Of a stretch of 64,000 bases of DNA, positions 22,621-35,138 are shown piece after piece. A program made the position numbers and the translations under genes. Position 1 is the first letter of the stretch; every line of letters starts with the position of its first letter. The stretch spans positions 310,001-374,000 of the forward strand of contig WTXG01000014.1 of assembly GCA_022496185.1 (NCBI GenBank). Reading direction: 5' to 3'. The notes below the pieces were generated by a model. It worked only from the letters and a program-made list of their open reading frames with translations. It did not search any database and had not been told where the DNA came from. Origin of the DNA: Multifurca ochricompacta (taxonomy: Eukaryota > Basidiomycota > Agaricomycetes > Russulales > Russulaceae).

Positions 22621-23770
22621 TCAAGCCACTCCCTTTGGTCTGTCCGTAAGTGGCACATACTACACAAGTAAGCGCGAAAAAGTAAAAGAGAAAAAAGAGA
22701 GAGATTAGCCTCCGCATTCGATCCAAGTACAGGACGAACCACTACGCCGAAGAGATCCCTCTGAGTGACCTCTCCCCTCTCATCCTTATCTATCTGCATC
22801 AACTTTTGATGATAAGACCCAACGGGAATGATCATGCGTCCCGGGCTCGCGAGTTGTTCCACTAACGCAGGTGGAATTGTTCGCGCGGCAGCGCCGACAT
22901 GGATAGCGTCATAAGGTCCCTTCTCGGCGTACCCTATCCAACAATCGTTTATTATTCACCATTTTCTTTCTTTCTTTCTTTTTTTTTTTGACAGATGAGA
23001 AAGAGGTAGAGGGTTGGTGTGATGTGGAAGAGAAAAGAGGGGGAAACTTGACGAGGAAGGAACGTACCGAGTCTACCGTCATCAGTGACGAGCACGATCG
23101 CCTGCTGATCGATCGCGTTGCCCAGTCCGTCCGCGCGAATGTTTCGTTCCGCAAGAGAGGTGAGTGCGGATATATGTTCGATGCCTACGACAGTACCTCC
23201 CCCGCCCTGTGCGCCTATGATGTGGTGGAACACGCTCGTGAGATAGCCCGAGCCGGCACCGACATCGAGCACGCGTGCTCCCCGGCGCAGATACGGAAGG
23301 AGTAACTCTGCCGCGTGCGCATGCTAATTTTGTTTTTGTTGTTTTGGTCGGTTAAGGGGAGGGGGGGAGACACCACCACGCACGCGCGTTCGTTACATGA
23401 ACACAGAAACAGAACGAGATCTTCAATGGAGAAGGGGTAAAGGAAATACTCACCATGTGTGGAGCAGAGATGGTTGCATCGTGACCAATCGATCTAAGGT
23501 TAAGTCAGAAAGTCAGAAAGAAACAACAAGGCGCAACAGGGACGCACTGGGGTGAATCTTGATACGCATGCCGCTTGTCTAGGACGTAGTTTGCACGATC
23601 AACAGACATCAACGCCTGTAGAGCATAACAGAAAGAAGGTCTGTTAAAGAGTGGGATGTGTTGATGGGAAATGTACGCACGGCGGCGACAGTTTCCGAGT
23701 TGATGAGACCGTTTCTCATCAAGTTGGATATGAGCTCAGTATTGGTAGCGCCAGTGCAGAACCAGGCCAT
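22621..23770 (-). CDS. Protein-L-isoaspartate O-methyltransferase
   Basis: The enzyme uses SAM to methylate isoaspartyl residues in aged proteins so that they can be repaired. The start MAWFCTGATNTELISNLMRN at 23770 is preferred over an in-frame upstream start made of Ser/Ile repeats. The body includes VDRANYVLDKRHAYQDSPQS, IGHDATISAPHM (substrate loop), VLDVGAGSGYLTSVF (SAM loop) and PYDAIHVGAAARTIPPALVEQL, then RMIIPVG. The final intron (GTTCGT...GTGTAG) restores GVVYVPLTDRPKG, the usual family ending, before the stop at 22621. Several introns interrupt the gene, one directly after APHM. All motifs are intact. A broken paralogue lies at 20.0-20.3 kb. Confidence 0.92.
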
Positions 23771-23920
23771 GATAATGATAGTGATAATGATAATGATAAT
23801 TGATGATGATTGAACTCCCAAGAGGGACGACGATGAAGACGATGACTTGAATGAATTCATGAAAAGCTATGACGTCACCACCACGATTGTACGGTTACGG
23901 TAGAGCGGACAATTCACAAT

Positions 23921-25202
23921 TCAGACAGGATTATCATTATCACCAGCAGGATCATCAACATCTACATTGATAACCTCCAAAAGCCAGAGCATGCCACAGC
24001 GCTCGTTGTTTGAAACCATACCGCCGTATAGCACGACTTTAGTCTCTTCTCCATCTACCCATGAGGCAGAAGGGAACCAACCGCATGGGGCAGGTGCAAC
24101 TTTATTTCCAGGCACATACACTTTCTTCCAGGCCAACTCTGGCTCACCATCGCCGCCAGCCTCAAGCATCCAAACGTCATCCCAGAATTCAAGTGCGCCA
24201 ATGCGCACTTGGGCAGACGGGGTGCGCTTTCCGTGATATACAAGCGCAAGAGAACGCGGGAAGTGGGGAGAAACGAAGGGAACAAACCCGTACACGGAGC
24301 GAGCACCGGGGCTTCCGTGTCGTGGGTCATGCTCGGGCACGATGGTACGCCATGTATCAGTATGAATGTCATAGACATCAAGCGAGTCGAGCTCCTCTCC
24401 GGCAAAACCTGTGAGAGGGGAGAAATATCAGGCCGGTAAATGCGACGATCTAGGGACAAGGGGAGTGAAGAGCCAACCGGCAAAGCGGAGTAGGACGGGT
24501 GCTCCTTTCAGGTGCACAGTGACAAGCGCGGTTCCGCCGCGTCCAGGATCGGGTGCGGTGGCGAGGGGAGTCCAAGTCTTGGTAGTTAGATCAAAGGCGT
24601 GTAACTGGCCAGTGCGACAGTTTTCTAAATATCCGGCGTGCACATAGATAATATTCTGGAGAGTTAGGTCGGATAGGTAAACTGGAGGGAAGGTGACGAG
24701 CCCTGAAAGTGCGTACCCCGTAGCTAGTCATGGCATGAAAACTACGGCTTTGGGGTGCATCCTCTTCATTGATAGCATTGATACGTTCCCAGACGGTTGG
24801 ACTGTTCTCGGTCCCGACGGCAATGGGAGAGCGCCAGATGCCTGCTTGGTGATCAGATAAGAGGGATATGTCAATGGATTCGCGTCCACCCCATATATAA
24901 AAGTAGTCTCCGATTACAAGAGAGGCAGCGCCAACTCGAGAGTCAGGAGCGAGAGCTGAGGGGATTTTGGTAGGTGTAGACGGTGAGGACCACCTAGGGT
25001 TGCCCTTGGGGTTAAAGGTGGGATCGCGTTGATAAAGATTGAGTGAGTGAATGATAGCCGAACGTCCATCTGAGGGGTCTCTTGACTTATATTCACCTCC
25101 GTAAAGGAGTGCGCGACCATTGGGAGTGACTGAGAGACAGTGCGATGATCGTCTGTAGTTAAAAGACCATGAAAGGGGAATCCAATGGGCAATGGGTGGC
25201 AT
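23921..25202 (-). CDS. Kelch-repeat beta-propeller protein
   Basis: The chosen start MPPIAHWIPLSWSFNYRRSS at 25202 is followed by Kelch-like blades: HCLSVTPNGRALLYGGEY, GAASLVIGDYFYIWGGRE, SFHAMTSYG then NIIYVHAGYLENCRTGQLHA, LDVYDIHTDTWRTIVPEHDP, and WFPSASWVDGEETKVVLYGG. The double-Gly turns and paired aromatics are characteristic, though degenerate. Two introns interrupt the blades. No BTB, F-box or other partner domain is visible, so a role as substrate adaptor or nitrile-specifier-like protein cannot be decided. The C-terminus is acidic (NVDVDDPAGDND). It is head to head with the auxin-efflux-type gene, 241 bp between starts. Confidence 0.82.
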
Positions 25203-25443
25203 AGAAGTGGGAAGATAGAAGATAGAAGATAGAAGGATAGAGGGGTGAGCGGGAGGAGGAGAAGAGGTGGGCGAAGAAGAGGCGGTACAAGTAGAGTAAG
25301 CTGTATGCGGCCTGAGCTGAGTTGCAGGCAGGCAATTGCCGGACGCCACCCTCGCCCTTGAAGATCTGACCACCCCACCCTTTTATTCCTTTTATTATTT
25401 ATTGCTTGCCTTTACCTTTAGCTCTTCCTTTTACCTTTACCCA
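25203..25443. promoter_or_regulatory. Bidirectional promoter Kelch / AEC transporter
   Basis: The two start codons are 241 bp apart and divergent. The right half has TTTATT and CTTTACCTTTA pyrimidine leader elements reading into the transporter. Co-regulation is inferred from spacing only. Confidence 0.5.
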
Positions 25444-27428
25444 ATGTCAACTCCAATTTGGCCACTCTTTCAAACTGTCCTCGGTGTAAGTACATTCCAT
25501 TATGATTATGAGATAATGTAATGATTTTATTGATCAATCATTCATTCATTCATCAAGTCTATCATTCAAGTCATTCTAGTTTGCATTTCTGGTTATATCC
25601 TTGCCAGACGAGGCATTCTAGATAAACCAACACAAAAGGTTATTCCACATCCTTTCTTTGCTTTCCCCATAGTGACTACACAATTACAACCAAACAGCAA
25701 CTAAACGTTATAAACGTTAACTTCTTCACCCCTTGTCTCCTCTTCTCCAAAGTCGCTTTCTTCCTCTCACCAGGTACGTACGTCAATCATACAGCCCTTT
25801 TTCATCAACTCAACTCCTTGTTCTTTCCTTCTATTTATCCAGCAAAGTTACGAGAATTATGGATCATTCCCATCTTCTTCCTATTCGTCAGTGGTGTCTC
25901 TTTGGCAGTAGCTTGGCTGCTTGGCAACCTCTTCCGTCTAAAACCCTCCCAAAGGTATACCTTTCCTTTTCACTCATCAATTCATCCTCTCATCCTCATC
26001 TTTTTGCACAGAAATTTTGCCATGGCTGCTGCCACTTTCATGAACTCAAATTCTCTTCCTGTCGCACTTCTTCAGTCTCTAGCTGCTACAGTCCCAGGAC
26101 TCAAATGGGGTCAAGACGATACCAAGGACGCCATTATCGGACGTGCACTTACATACCTGCTTCTTTGTAGTACCATAGGCCAGTTTGTAAGTCCTTGTTC
26201 CATCTCTCTCTCTTTTTTTTCCCCATTGCCACTCGCTCACGCGACTATAGCTCCGCTGGAGTTATGGCGTTCACCTACTCTCAAAGTCCGATCCATTAGA
26301 GGAGACTGAGAATACACCAGAGCACGACGAAGGTGGCTCTACCTCTACTGGCGAACGCGTTGAAACCTCGGAGCACCCTGAACACCCCTTTGGACTCTTT
26401 ACGGATGGCCGTGATCGTGATCGTCTCTCACCAGCGCACATCTCGACTGAGCGTGGTGCAAATCGCCGGTATCCTGCTCATGTTTCTACTCCTTCCCCAG
26501 TACACCCTACTCATCCGGCGTCTCGTTGCCCACCGATCAGACCACTACTTCCATCTTTGACTCTGATGGCGAATCTGACGATGAGCTTCGTGTTCCGGCA
26601 TGGTCTCGTCCTCCTCCCACCTATTTACAACGTGTGGGTCGCTCGGCGCGCTCGATCTGGAAGAAAGTGACCGATTTCTTGACACCCCCACTTTGGGCGT
26701 CCATCATCTCGCTTGCTGTCGCGCTCAACCAACCCTTACAACATATGCTTGAAGTCCATATGCAGCCTCTCCAGGGTGCATTACCCAAGCAGGCAATTGC
26801 TCAATCCCTATCACTCTCGTCGTGCTTGGCGCCTATTTCCACCGGCCGTCAAATATGGCCGATCCCCTCCCTCTAGCACACGCAGTTGGCGGCGAGCGTC
26901 CTTTGCGAGTAGTCTACGCGAGATTTTCCGCCTCAAGGGTCGGGAGGAAGATGGACAGTCCCGTACACCCCAACGCGTGAGCAAAGGTGAAGGGAAAACG
27001 GTCTTTGTCTCAATACTTGCGCGCATGGTGGTCGTACCCGCCTTGTTTCTTCCATTTATGGCAATTGGGGCGCTCTGGGATCATCCGCCCGTGTTTCAAG
27101 AGTAAGTCCTCATCAGCTAATATCACATTTCGCGCGGGTGGCTGATCGTATCCTGTCAGTCCCGTTTTTATCCTCAGCAATGTACTTCTGCTTGCATCAC
27201 CCCCTGCATTGACTCTGGCTCAGGTAAGTCAACCCCCCCCCCCCCCTTTTTTTTTTTTGTGCAGTTACTGAGCGTTCACATGTGTACTGGCTACAGATCA
27301 CGCAAGCGGTCTCAAGTGACGCCTTTGAGAAGCTTTTAAGCCGTACTATTTTCTGGTCGTATTGTTTTGTTACGCCTCCGGCTATGGTGGGATACGCGTT
27401 GATAGCCATGTTGATCACCAAGCTCTGA
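25444..27428 (+). CDS. Auxin-efflux-carrier (AEC) family transporter, frame-broken
   Basis: Short N-terminal exons give MSTPIWPLFQTVL, then VCISGYILARRGILDKPTQK, QLNVINVNFFTPCLLFSKVA, and LRELWIIPIFFLFVSGVSLA, followed by NFAMAAATFMNSNSLPVALL, the helix pattern of fungal AEC proteins (Ecm3-type). A long hydrophilic loop rich in Glu, Asp and Ser follows, then FLTPPLWASIISLAVAL, NCSIPITLVVLGAYF and the C-terminal helices ending MVGYALIAMLITKL. The frame changes near 26450-26510 (into SLPTDQTTTSIFDSDGES), near 26790 (into QAGNCSIPI) and again between about 26860 and 26930 (into SLREIFRLKGREEDGQ). Family identity is firm. In yeast such proteins are ER membrane proteins of uncertain substrate. Confidence 0.82.
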
Positions 27429-27592
27429 GTTTCGCTTTTATTGTATCATGTCATGTCCATCATGTTGATTCACAAGGGGTGGCATTCTTTTTTTTGTTGG
27501 CTGTTTGTTGCACCATCCCGTCACGATAGACTATCTTTTTTTCTTTTTTCTTTTTTCTTTAGATCTCGACTATTAACTATATATCTGCTGTA

Positions 27593-29829
27593 TCAAACGT
27601 TACCCTCTTTTGTCGGTTCTACTTCAGAGTCTTCCGAAGTTGTCCGACCTACTTTTCGTCTTAGTGTAAATGCCCGCCCGATCATTGTCCTTACTTCATT
27701 CTGTATGATTTTCAAGCGCTGACGCGCGTGTCTCATCCAACTCTCACGTTCGAGCTTCCTCGCCGCTTCAACACCACGCGCAAAATCTTCTTCCGGCTCG
27801 CTTGTCGGTGGCGTGCGCCATGCGTCCCAAAAAACGAGTAACGTGAGCACGGCTAGCGCAAGCAAAACGCCGAGCACACCCGCAAACAGCCCACGCATTT
27901 GTACATCCGTGCCCACCGTACTCACGAAGCAGAACGCGGCGACTGCAACAGTGAAGGAGAGGATCGCCCAAAGGAGTGCGGCGAGCGGGAGAGCGAGAAA
28001 ACACGCAAGCAACGTTAGGCTGCCGTGTAGCCTATGAGAGCGGAGGCGGAGGTACTGGCTCTATAAGAAAGAAGGAATAATATAAGTAGAGATAGGAGAT
28101 GAATCAAGGTCACGCACTGCTTCGTTGTCGTCTGCCTCGGCGCGTCGGCGGTGTCTCCAGACATGATGCACGCCGATGACGATGGAGAGCATGGAGAAGA
28201 GAGTGGAGCAGAGCGATGCGATTTGTGGGAAAGCGCTGTTATTCTACACGACGAGCAGATTATCAAATTAGTTTGGCTCCAGGCTGGTAATTGGGGTCGG
28301 AGACGTGAAACGTACAGGCACGGAAAGAAAGGCGACATTGGCACTACCGTAATAATTATATTGAGCCTTCGAATGGGACCCAGGTAACCACCACGTACGA
28401 GACGAATACGGTTGCGAGTAGATTCGAGTCTGACCACTCAACCAAGAGGCTCTTCATCAATTCCCTAAAGTCTGGGAGATACACGTGCCCCTTAGGCCGC
28501 GTGCTCTCTAGTCTCTCCCTGTACGTCCTGTGCGAATTGAAAAACACGCAGAATAGTAGCACGTCTACCAAACGCTTTCGCCACGTCGGCGTTTCGACTG
28601 CGATGTCGCGGTACACCCGTGCCTTCTTCGTTCCATAATGATACAGTTCACGAACGGCCTCGATCTTTATCATGACGCGGGAGATATGCCAGGCGAGAGC
28701 CGGGAGCACGGAATACCTTCCCTGACCATAGGGTACACCTGTTTTTTTTTTTTGTTTTTGTTTTTTGGCTCTGAGATGTGTGCGTGCATGACGTTACGAT
28801 TTGCCACTCACACTTGAGGTCGCGGTAGACCTGCATGAAACGTTGCGCCTGTTCGTCTGTGTAAGGGAACATCGACTTTCGTTCATCAAGGATGCGCTCT
28901 GGAAGACAGGTTGGTTCAAACATCTGTAGTCTGACGACGGATAGCATCCGGAGGCGCGCACCATTCGAACCATGAACTAGAACCTTTAAAAAGTCGACTT
29001 CTGACTCTGGAGGCAGTGCCGTGATATGCATCGGATAGGACGCTAGATGCTTCCAAAAGCGTGTTCTCGACGTCGTCTCTAACCCTGTTAACCGTGAAGA
29101 CCAATCGCACAACAAATATTTGACCAAGGCGAGCGCTTACTGAGCTTCGGGCTTGGGCATTGTTCGCGTAGATGAGTGGGGTTGGAGCACGGACAATCGT
29201 ATGCGTAATTGATGACTTGCTTCAAGCTTTGAGACACAAAATATAACACTTCTGGAACCTCAGGATCCATGCGCTCCGCAACGATCTCAAAATCTTTTGG
29301 TAAGTCAGCAAGAAGGTTCTGTTCCCTCAAACCGCTCATGACCAGGGAAAGCAGCCTTTCGACGCACTCCCTAATACGCGGCTGAGTGACATCATCGGGA
29401 GTTAAAACCCGGTTATTCGTGTCGCGGTAGTAGGTACCTCCGTCCAGGTGAATGTATTTCACCCACCCAGGAGGTGTGTCCTCGTCTCTGAAAATATTTG
29501 TGTTAAATTATCCGAAGGCCGAGCCACATAGCGACATACGGATTGAAAAGAAGATTTCGCTGTTCAGCATTGATTGCCGGAATAAATGCTTCTGTCCGTG
29601 GCTGGGGTGACGTAGATAAGCTGGCCTGAGAGGCCGAGAGTCCCGACGAGACTTGGTCAGAGTGCGTAGGAGAAACAAGCGGAGGTGGAGACGGAATGTG
29701 GTTGCGCGGGGGGACCTTGGAACCAGATCCGAACGTGAATTGAGAGTTTGAGCCGGGATCTAAATTGGGCGGCGGACTGACGCTGCTCGAAGAGTTCAGA
29801 GTAGACTCTGAGGGGCCCGCGCAAGCCAT
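27593..29829 (-). CDS. WW-domain multi-pass membrane protein
   Basis: After a disordered Ser/Pro-rich N-terminus from MACAGPSESTLNSSSSVSPP, a WW-like module reads TPPGWVKYIHLDGGTYYRD, NRVLTPDDV; the second Trp of the domain is not present. Next are conserved blocks such as YFVSQSLKQVINYAY, YWxHLASYPMHITALPPESE (helix-forming), and MFPYTDEQAQRFMQVYRDL. The C-terminal third has hydrophobic segments around LLVEWSDSNLLATVFVSYVV and LALPLAALLWAILSFTVAVA, GVLGVLLALAVLTLLVFW, so three to five membrane helices, then a basic cytosolic tail. I have seen this arrangement as an Agaricomycete-specific family with many paralogues; function is unknown. At least six introns; exon borders are approximate. Confidence 0.7.
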
Positions 29830-30662
29830 GTATTGTGTTCGCTACAGCTGGAGGGAGGGGGAGAGGGGGGGTGGAACACCAAGTAGGGGAATGAAAGGGA
29901 CTCAGAACTGGTGCGCATAACTCTTGCATAATAATAGAACTGAGAGACAAATGTTGTTCGCTTTGAGATAAGTAAGTGTGCCTACCGGTTGGACAGTTGG
30001 ACAAAAGAACTGCGTGGCATGTATGGTAAGAGGTTTGTGAATCGAGCGCGTAGGGCACAACCTTGATCAGTTGTTGATCCATATGGGTCCAGTGCAGTGA
30101 GCGAGCCCAGCAATGTGGACACGCGGTCGCCAAGGTTACTACTATACTATACATACAAGAGGGGTTCCTGTGCCAACATTGGCATAAGGGATCTTGACAT
30201 GAGTACTTGGACTCGTAGTATGCCATACAGAAAGGGATATCTGATTCGCGTTACCAGACCCATAGGCAAATCGGGTTGTCGTACAAGTCCCAGGAGGTGA
30301 TGAGAAATGAGAAATGTCAACCAGTGAGGTCTACCTTAGTATTCTTGAACAATAGTCCTCATGATAACGGCAGTCTCTATGACATCTGCAAAAGTCCTGG
30401 GTATAAGCACAGCTTTTAAGAGTCGTCTAACGAAGAACAAAGCGTCTGAGTATTGTTCGCCAGTAGCGGCGTTCCTGGGCCACGCCGCGGGAACTCAGCG
30501 ATGGCGTTTGAATCGACCGCCAGCACCAACGTTGGGAGTCCGTAAGCCCCGTCGGGAACTACAAATGCTAAGGTATATGACATTATGAGAACCACCACAA
30601 TCTAGCGGCGTCCGAGACATGCCCGCAACGTTCTAATGCCCACCAACTCACGCCCCTCTCGA
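29830..30662. other. Intergenic, no gene seen
   Basis: This is the upstream flank of the WW-domain gene and the 3' flank of the MFSD5-like gene. A 60-codon - strand frame at 30416-30598 is hydrophobic but isolated; I do not call it. Confidence 0.45.
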
Positions 30663-32464
30663 TTATGCGGTCCGACTCTGGACGAGGGTATCGACACGAG
30701 GAATCACGACGAAGGCAGTTGTGAGCGACGAAATGGCCAGCATAATGGCGCAGGTCGTAAGCACTGCTTCGCGAGCGGATGATACGCCCGTCAGCAGCGA
30801 TACGACAACGAATACGTTCAGTGGTACGCGGAATAACGCAGATAGCTGCATATTAAACTTTCAGCGCCAGCCCATATATACTGAAGGAGAACAACTCACC
30901 GTTGCGCGGTGCTCATTCGCGATTAATGACCCACGAAGCATGCCCTGCACTGGGTAGTACATCCCAACGCATGCTTCAAACAGACAAAAGGCCCAAAACT
31001 TCAGGTGCTCGCCTTGCTCGCTCTTGCCTTTCCCCACGCTAACACACGCAGCGAATGCGACCGTAGATGCTGCACAAACGAGGGAGGACAGCTGCGCATG
31101 CAGTGTAAGCGAGGAGTCTCCTTGTGCGGACAGTGAAGAGACGGAGGGAGAGCGCGTATGCTTTTGTAAAACCGATGTGGATAGTGGGCGGAACCAGTGT
31201 GCTGTAATATATGTATAGAGCAGAGATCCGAGCATCATAGAAACCATGAAAGCCGAGAAGATGTATCCCAGCGGAAGGAAAGATGGGCTATTGGACGACT
31301 CTTGCAGTGTCGGAACCCAGATGAAAACAAAAAGATACATCGAACCCTCAAAAATGGTCTGTGTCAGGCCGAGAACAATAAGGATAGGGTCTACATGAAA
31401 AGTGAACTTTATTGAACACATGCAATGAATTATCTATACGCACCGGCTGCGACAATCCTCCACGCCGCCTCTAGTCGCCGGAGTTGAAAAATGTCTGCAG
31501 AAACCTGGGCAGCGCCCGCACCCGCACCGCCGCCATAGTTTTCGGACCAGCTCCCTGAAATTACAACCCAGGCTAGGAGGAGCAAGCATCCACTGGCGAC
31601 GAATGGTGAACGGAACCCCCCACTGTTCCATTCTACCAACTGGTTTGATACAATCTGTAACATTTGTCCTTAGAATCTGGAGAGGTACTTTGTGGAATAC
31701 GACATACACCAGCAGTTGTGGCAACAAAACCGTTGACCAGAGTTGCGCGACCCATAATAGTGCTCAAATCTTCGCTATGCAGCGCGGCATTCGAGCTAGA
31801 GGACACAAGCCAGCTTTCGAACGCAGAAAACAATATCGAAGTCGAAATTCCACCAAAAACACGCGCCAGAAGAAGTAGGGGAAAGAATGGGAAAAGCAGA
31901 AGGCCGCACGTCACAGCATATAGGATACAGAACAGTAGGCAGATACGCTTGCGTCCACTGTATCCCAAGCATGAGTGAAAGCTACTTTCCTGTCAGGTTC
32001 AGTACGTACTATGTATCCGCCCAGACACCGACAAAAGGAGCGAAGATAGCGGCGCTGATGAAGCCTGTCACAAAAGGACGGCGACTAGCCGTTCGGGGAA
32101 GGCATATTGCTCGCGATATAAGGAATAGACATATGGGCCTTGCAGCCAATCGGCGCCTTTGGGAGGGATCAATACTCAAAACAGGGTATTAGTAGGGATT
32201 CCACAGACCCATTACAATGGCGTAAACTAAGAGATACTTGCGCATTAGGGTGTTAAGCGCTCCAGCACGGGGAGTAATTGTTGGTACTGCGGCACCATTG
32301 GATTGTAGAATTGGATGGCCGACTTCGAGATTTTCGTCAAGCAAAGGCTCCTTGACATTGTCCTGAGATGACTTTTTGGACTTGAGGTATCGTTCAAACG
32401 CGAGAAGGATTGTACAGATGACAGCAAGAAGGCCGAGTTGAAATTGATAGAAAGTCGAGTCCAT
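30663..32464 (-). CDS. MFSD5-like molybdate-anion transporter (MFS)
   Basis: This is a major facilitator superfamily permease of the MFSD5/MOT2 type, proposed to import molybdate for molybdenum cofactor. The start ATG at 32464 gives MDSTFYQFQLGLLAVICTIL. Downstream the MFS A-like motif reads FVGVWADTYGRKRICLLFCI, then ARVFGGISTSILFSAFESWL, a segment well conserved in the MFSD5 group. The C-terminal half includes ILIVLGLTQTIFEGSMYLFV FIWVP, and FWAFCLFEACVGMYYPVQGM followed by RVPLNVFVVVSLL. Roughly 12 membrane helices can be traced. Several introns are present, including one in the middle of EHRATLSALFRVPLN. It is divergent from the aldehyde dehydrogenase gene by 303 bp. Confidence 0.88.
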
Positions 32465-32767
32465 GAGGATGCGTCCGTACAAGAGTGAAAAATAAATTTC
32501 AAAAAGGAATGATTAGGCTGGTAAAGGACGATAGATGGGTCATGTAGCGAGTTGAAAAGTAACGGGTGGGTGCCCTCACTCCAGGGGAGGGTGGCTGCAA
32601 CGAGTATAGGCGAGTTCAGGGTTCAGGAACGGAACTGAACGCGAACGTTCAACGTTCATCTGTGACAGACAGCGACAGTCAACAAGTAGTAGCCGTAAGG
32701 CACATCCCCTTCAGTCTTCAGTTCAGTTCAGTATTAACTTGTGACCCTACAACTGCAAAGGCTGGAG
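32465..32767. promoter_or_regulatory. Bidirectional promoter MFSD5-like / ALDH
   Basis: The 303 bp between divergent starts include two imperfect repeats around GTTCAG and AACGTTC (32625-32660 and 32710-32730). These could be regulatory sites, but I cannot assign a factor. Confidence 0.4.
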
Positions 32768-35138
32768 ATGCAACTAATGAGCGACTTGGATTCAAGCTTG
32801 ACCATTCCCCCTTACAATACAACACCAATTGAGGTCATTCCTGACGTATGCCACTATTAACATAAAGCACGATAGGTACTCAGTCAGGCTACCACAATAC
32901 AGGTCCGATTCCGCCTAAAAAATGCATTCAAGAAGGGTAGAACTAAACACGTTCAATTCCGCAAGCAACAGCTACTTTCCCTTGCATACCTTGTCAAGGA
33001 CAACATGACTCTTTTCCAAATGGCTTTAGCTTCTGATCTAGGAAGATCCAACGCAGAAACCACCATGTAAGAACTTGGCATGTATAGGGCATGTTTCCTC
33101 GGATCACGTAGCTCTCTAGCCTTGAAATCGGTGGTACCCTCGCTGAAACGATGGGTGCTTATAACAATGTCGCAAAGTGGAGCAAACCCGAACGCGCACC
33201 TTGGTCTTTTAATTGGTTTACTATGAAGCCGACTATACGTAAGGAACCCAAGGGTGTTGTCCTGATAATTAGTCCATTTAACTATCCCATGTGGTTGCTA
33301 CTCAGTCCCTTGGTGCGGGTTCACTGAGTTTTATTCTGGGTTGCATTTAACGCATTTCGTCGCAGGCGGGGGCTATCGCAGCGGGCAATGCCTGCGTCCT
33401 CAAGCCTTCTGAACAGACACCCGCTTTCTCTGCCTTAATCGCTGATCTTGTGCCAAAATACTTGGACCCCGATTTGTACACTGTCATAAATGGCGGGGTC
33501 CCAGAAACTGCAAAGGTAAGCTATTTAGATCGGCAGTGTATGAACTAACCCAACTATCATATTGGGTAGGTTTTGGAGCTTCAGTGGGACCACAGTTCGC
33601 TGAAAGGTTTCGCCTACATCCGATTGCTGCTAATTTTTTGGGATAGTTCTATATACAGGCGGCCCGCGTGTCGCATCCATCGTGCTTACAGCTGCTGCTA
33701 AAACTTTAAGCCCAGTTACAACTGAGGTAGCAATGAGATGAAGACTCGTAAATTTGAGCGATCTAATGACTCTCACTCTAGCTTGGCGGCAAGTCCCCAG
33801 TAGTCATAGACCCTAACTGTGACCTCAAGTTGACCGCGCGAAGACTGATGTGGGGCAAGGTTGCAAACGCAGGACAGGTACAAATTCTTCATTGCGATAC
33901 TAAATATTGCCGACTCTTGCATATCATCTAGACCTGTACCGCACCGGATTATGTCCTGGTCCCGAAGGACTTTATAGATCAGCTTGTTCATGCGTGCAAG
34001 GAAGTGTAAGCATTTCCCGTTGTCCAATGGTCAGTCATACTTCCCTTCGAGTAGATTGCAAGACTTCTACCCCGAGGGCGCAGAGTCGTCCGATTCATTT
34101 TCTCGTATAATATCACCATCCCATTTTACGCGGATCAAGGCATTAATTGATCGTACCGAGGGAAGATCGTGTACGGCGGCTCGACGAATGCAAAGACAAA
34201 GTTCATTGAGCCCACCCTTGTGACTGGCGTCAAGGGCGATGATTCGTTGATGGGGGAGTAAGTGATCCACATTCAAGTATGAGAATTTGCGTCAGCTGGG
34301 GGCATTGTCTTGAAAGGGAGATATTTGGACCCGTCCTACCTATCATCGGGGTTGAAGACGTGGACGAAGCTATCGAGTTCATCAATACTCGGTACGACCT
34401 GTTACTTGGAGCCATCAGATATGACATTTGATGATATATATTAGAGATCATCCCCTCGCTCTATACGTCTTCTCCTCAAATTCGGCGTTCAAACTGAAAG
34501 GTGTGCCCGGGTACCATTCCGTCATTACTGACGACGTTTATTTCCTTCAGTTATTGAGAACACTCAAAGTGGATCCGTGGTCGTCAATGATACAATTATC
34601 CAAGCTGCCGGTTCGTCGACATCGCTTACGGCTCTTTCTAGTAGTTCATGCACCATTATTCTCCCAGCTGAAGGTTTGCCGTTTGGAGGAATTGGCCCAG
34701 TGGATGTACGCCTTGAGCCAAGGTTCTTCTCCCGCTCGCTGATCTCCCCCCTCCCAGCCGGCTATCATACTGGAAAGTTTACATTCGATATGTTCACGCA
34801 CATTCGCTCGACACTCGATAGCCCTGCCTTGTTCGTGATCTTTCATCTTTCATGGGCAAATGGACGCCACTTAGTTTCCTTTTAAGCACGGAACATTTGT
34901 TGGGGTCCCGCTATCCGCCATATAACGTACGTCAAGTCAGGACGAGTGATGGGTAGGCTGACTTACTCTTTTCGTTCCTTAGGAGAAGAAAAGTAAGGCG
35001 TTTGCCTCGTTCATGTTCCCATCAATACCCGCCCGTACAACGGCCAGCGGATCGAAGAAGTGGAGCCAGTGGCTTCTAGCCGGCGTCGTCGCAGTGCCCT
35101 CCGTAGTTCTGATGATAACGCGTTTGGGTAGGGGCTGA
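32768..35138 (+). CDS. HFD1: Tail-anchored fatty aldehyde dehydrogenase
   Basis: The protein oxidises long-chain aldehydes to fatty acids, as the class-3-like dehydrogenase Hfd1 does in sphingolipid breakdown and ubiquinone precursor synthesis. After [20 protein letters not shown] come [20 protein letters not shown] (cofactor fold), [15 protein letters not shown], the catalytic Glu in [12 protein letters not shown], and the active-site Cys in [16 protein letters not shown]. Further on [16 protein letters not shown] and [23 protein letters not shown] are present. The C-terminus carries a hydrophobic anchor, [19 protein letters not shown], near 35070-35130. Many short introns; the splice after GGIGP and the one before RYPPYNEKK could not be placed cleanly, so a small frame problem may exist there. 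Confidence 0.87.
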
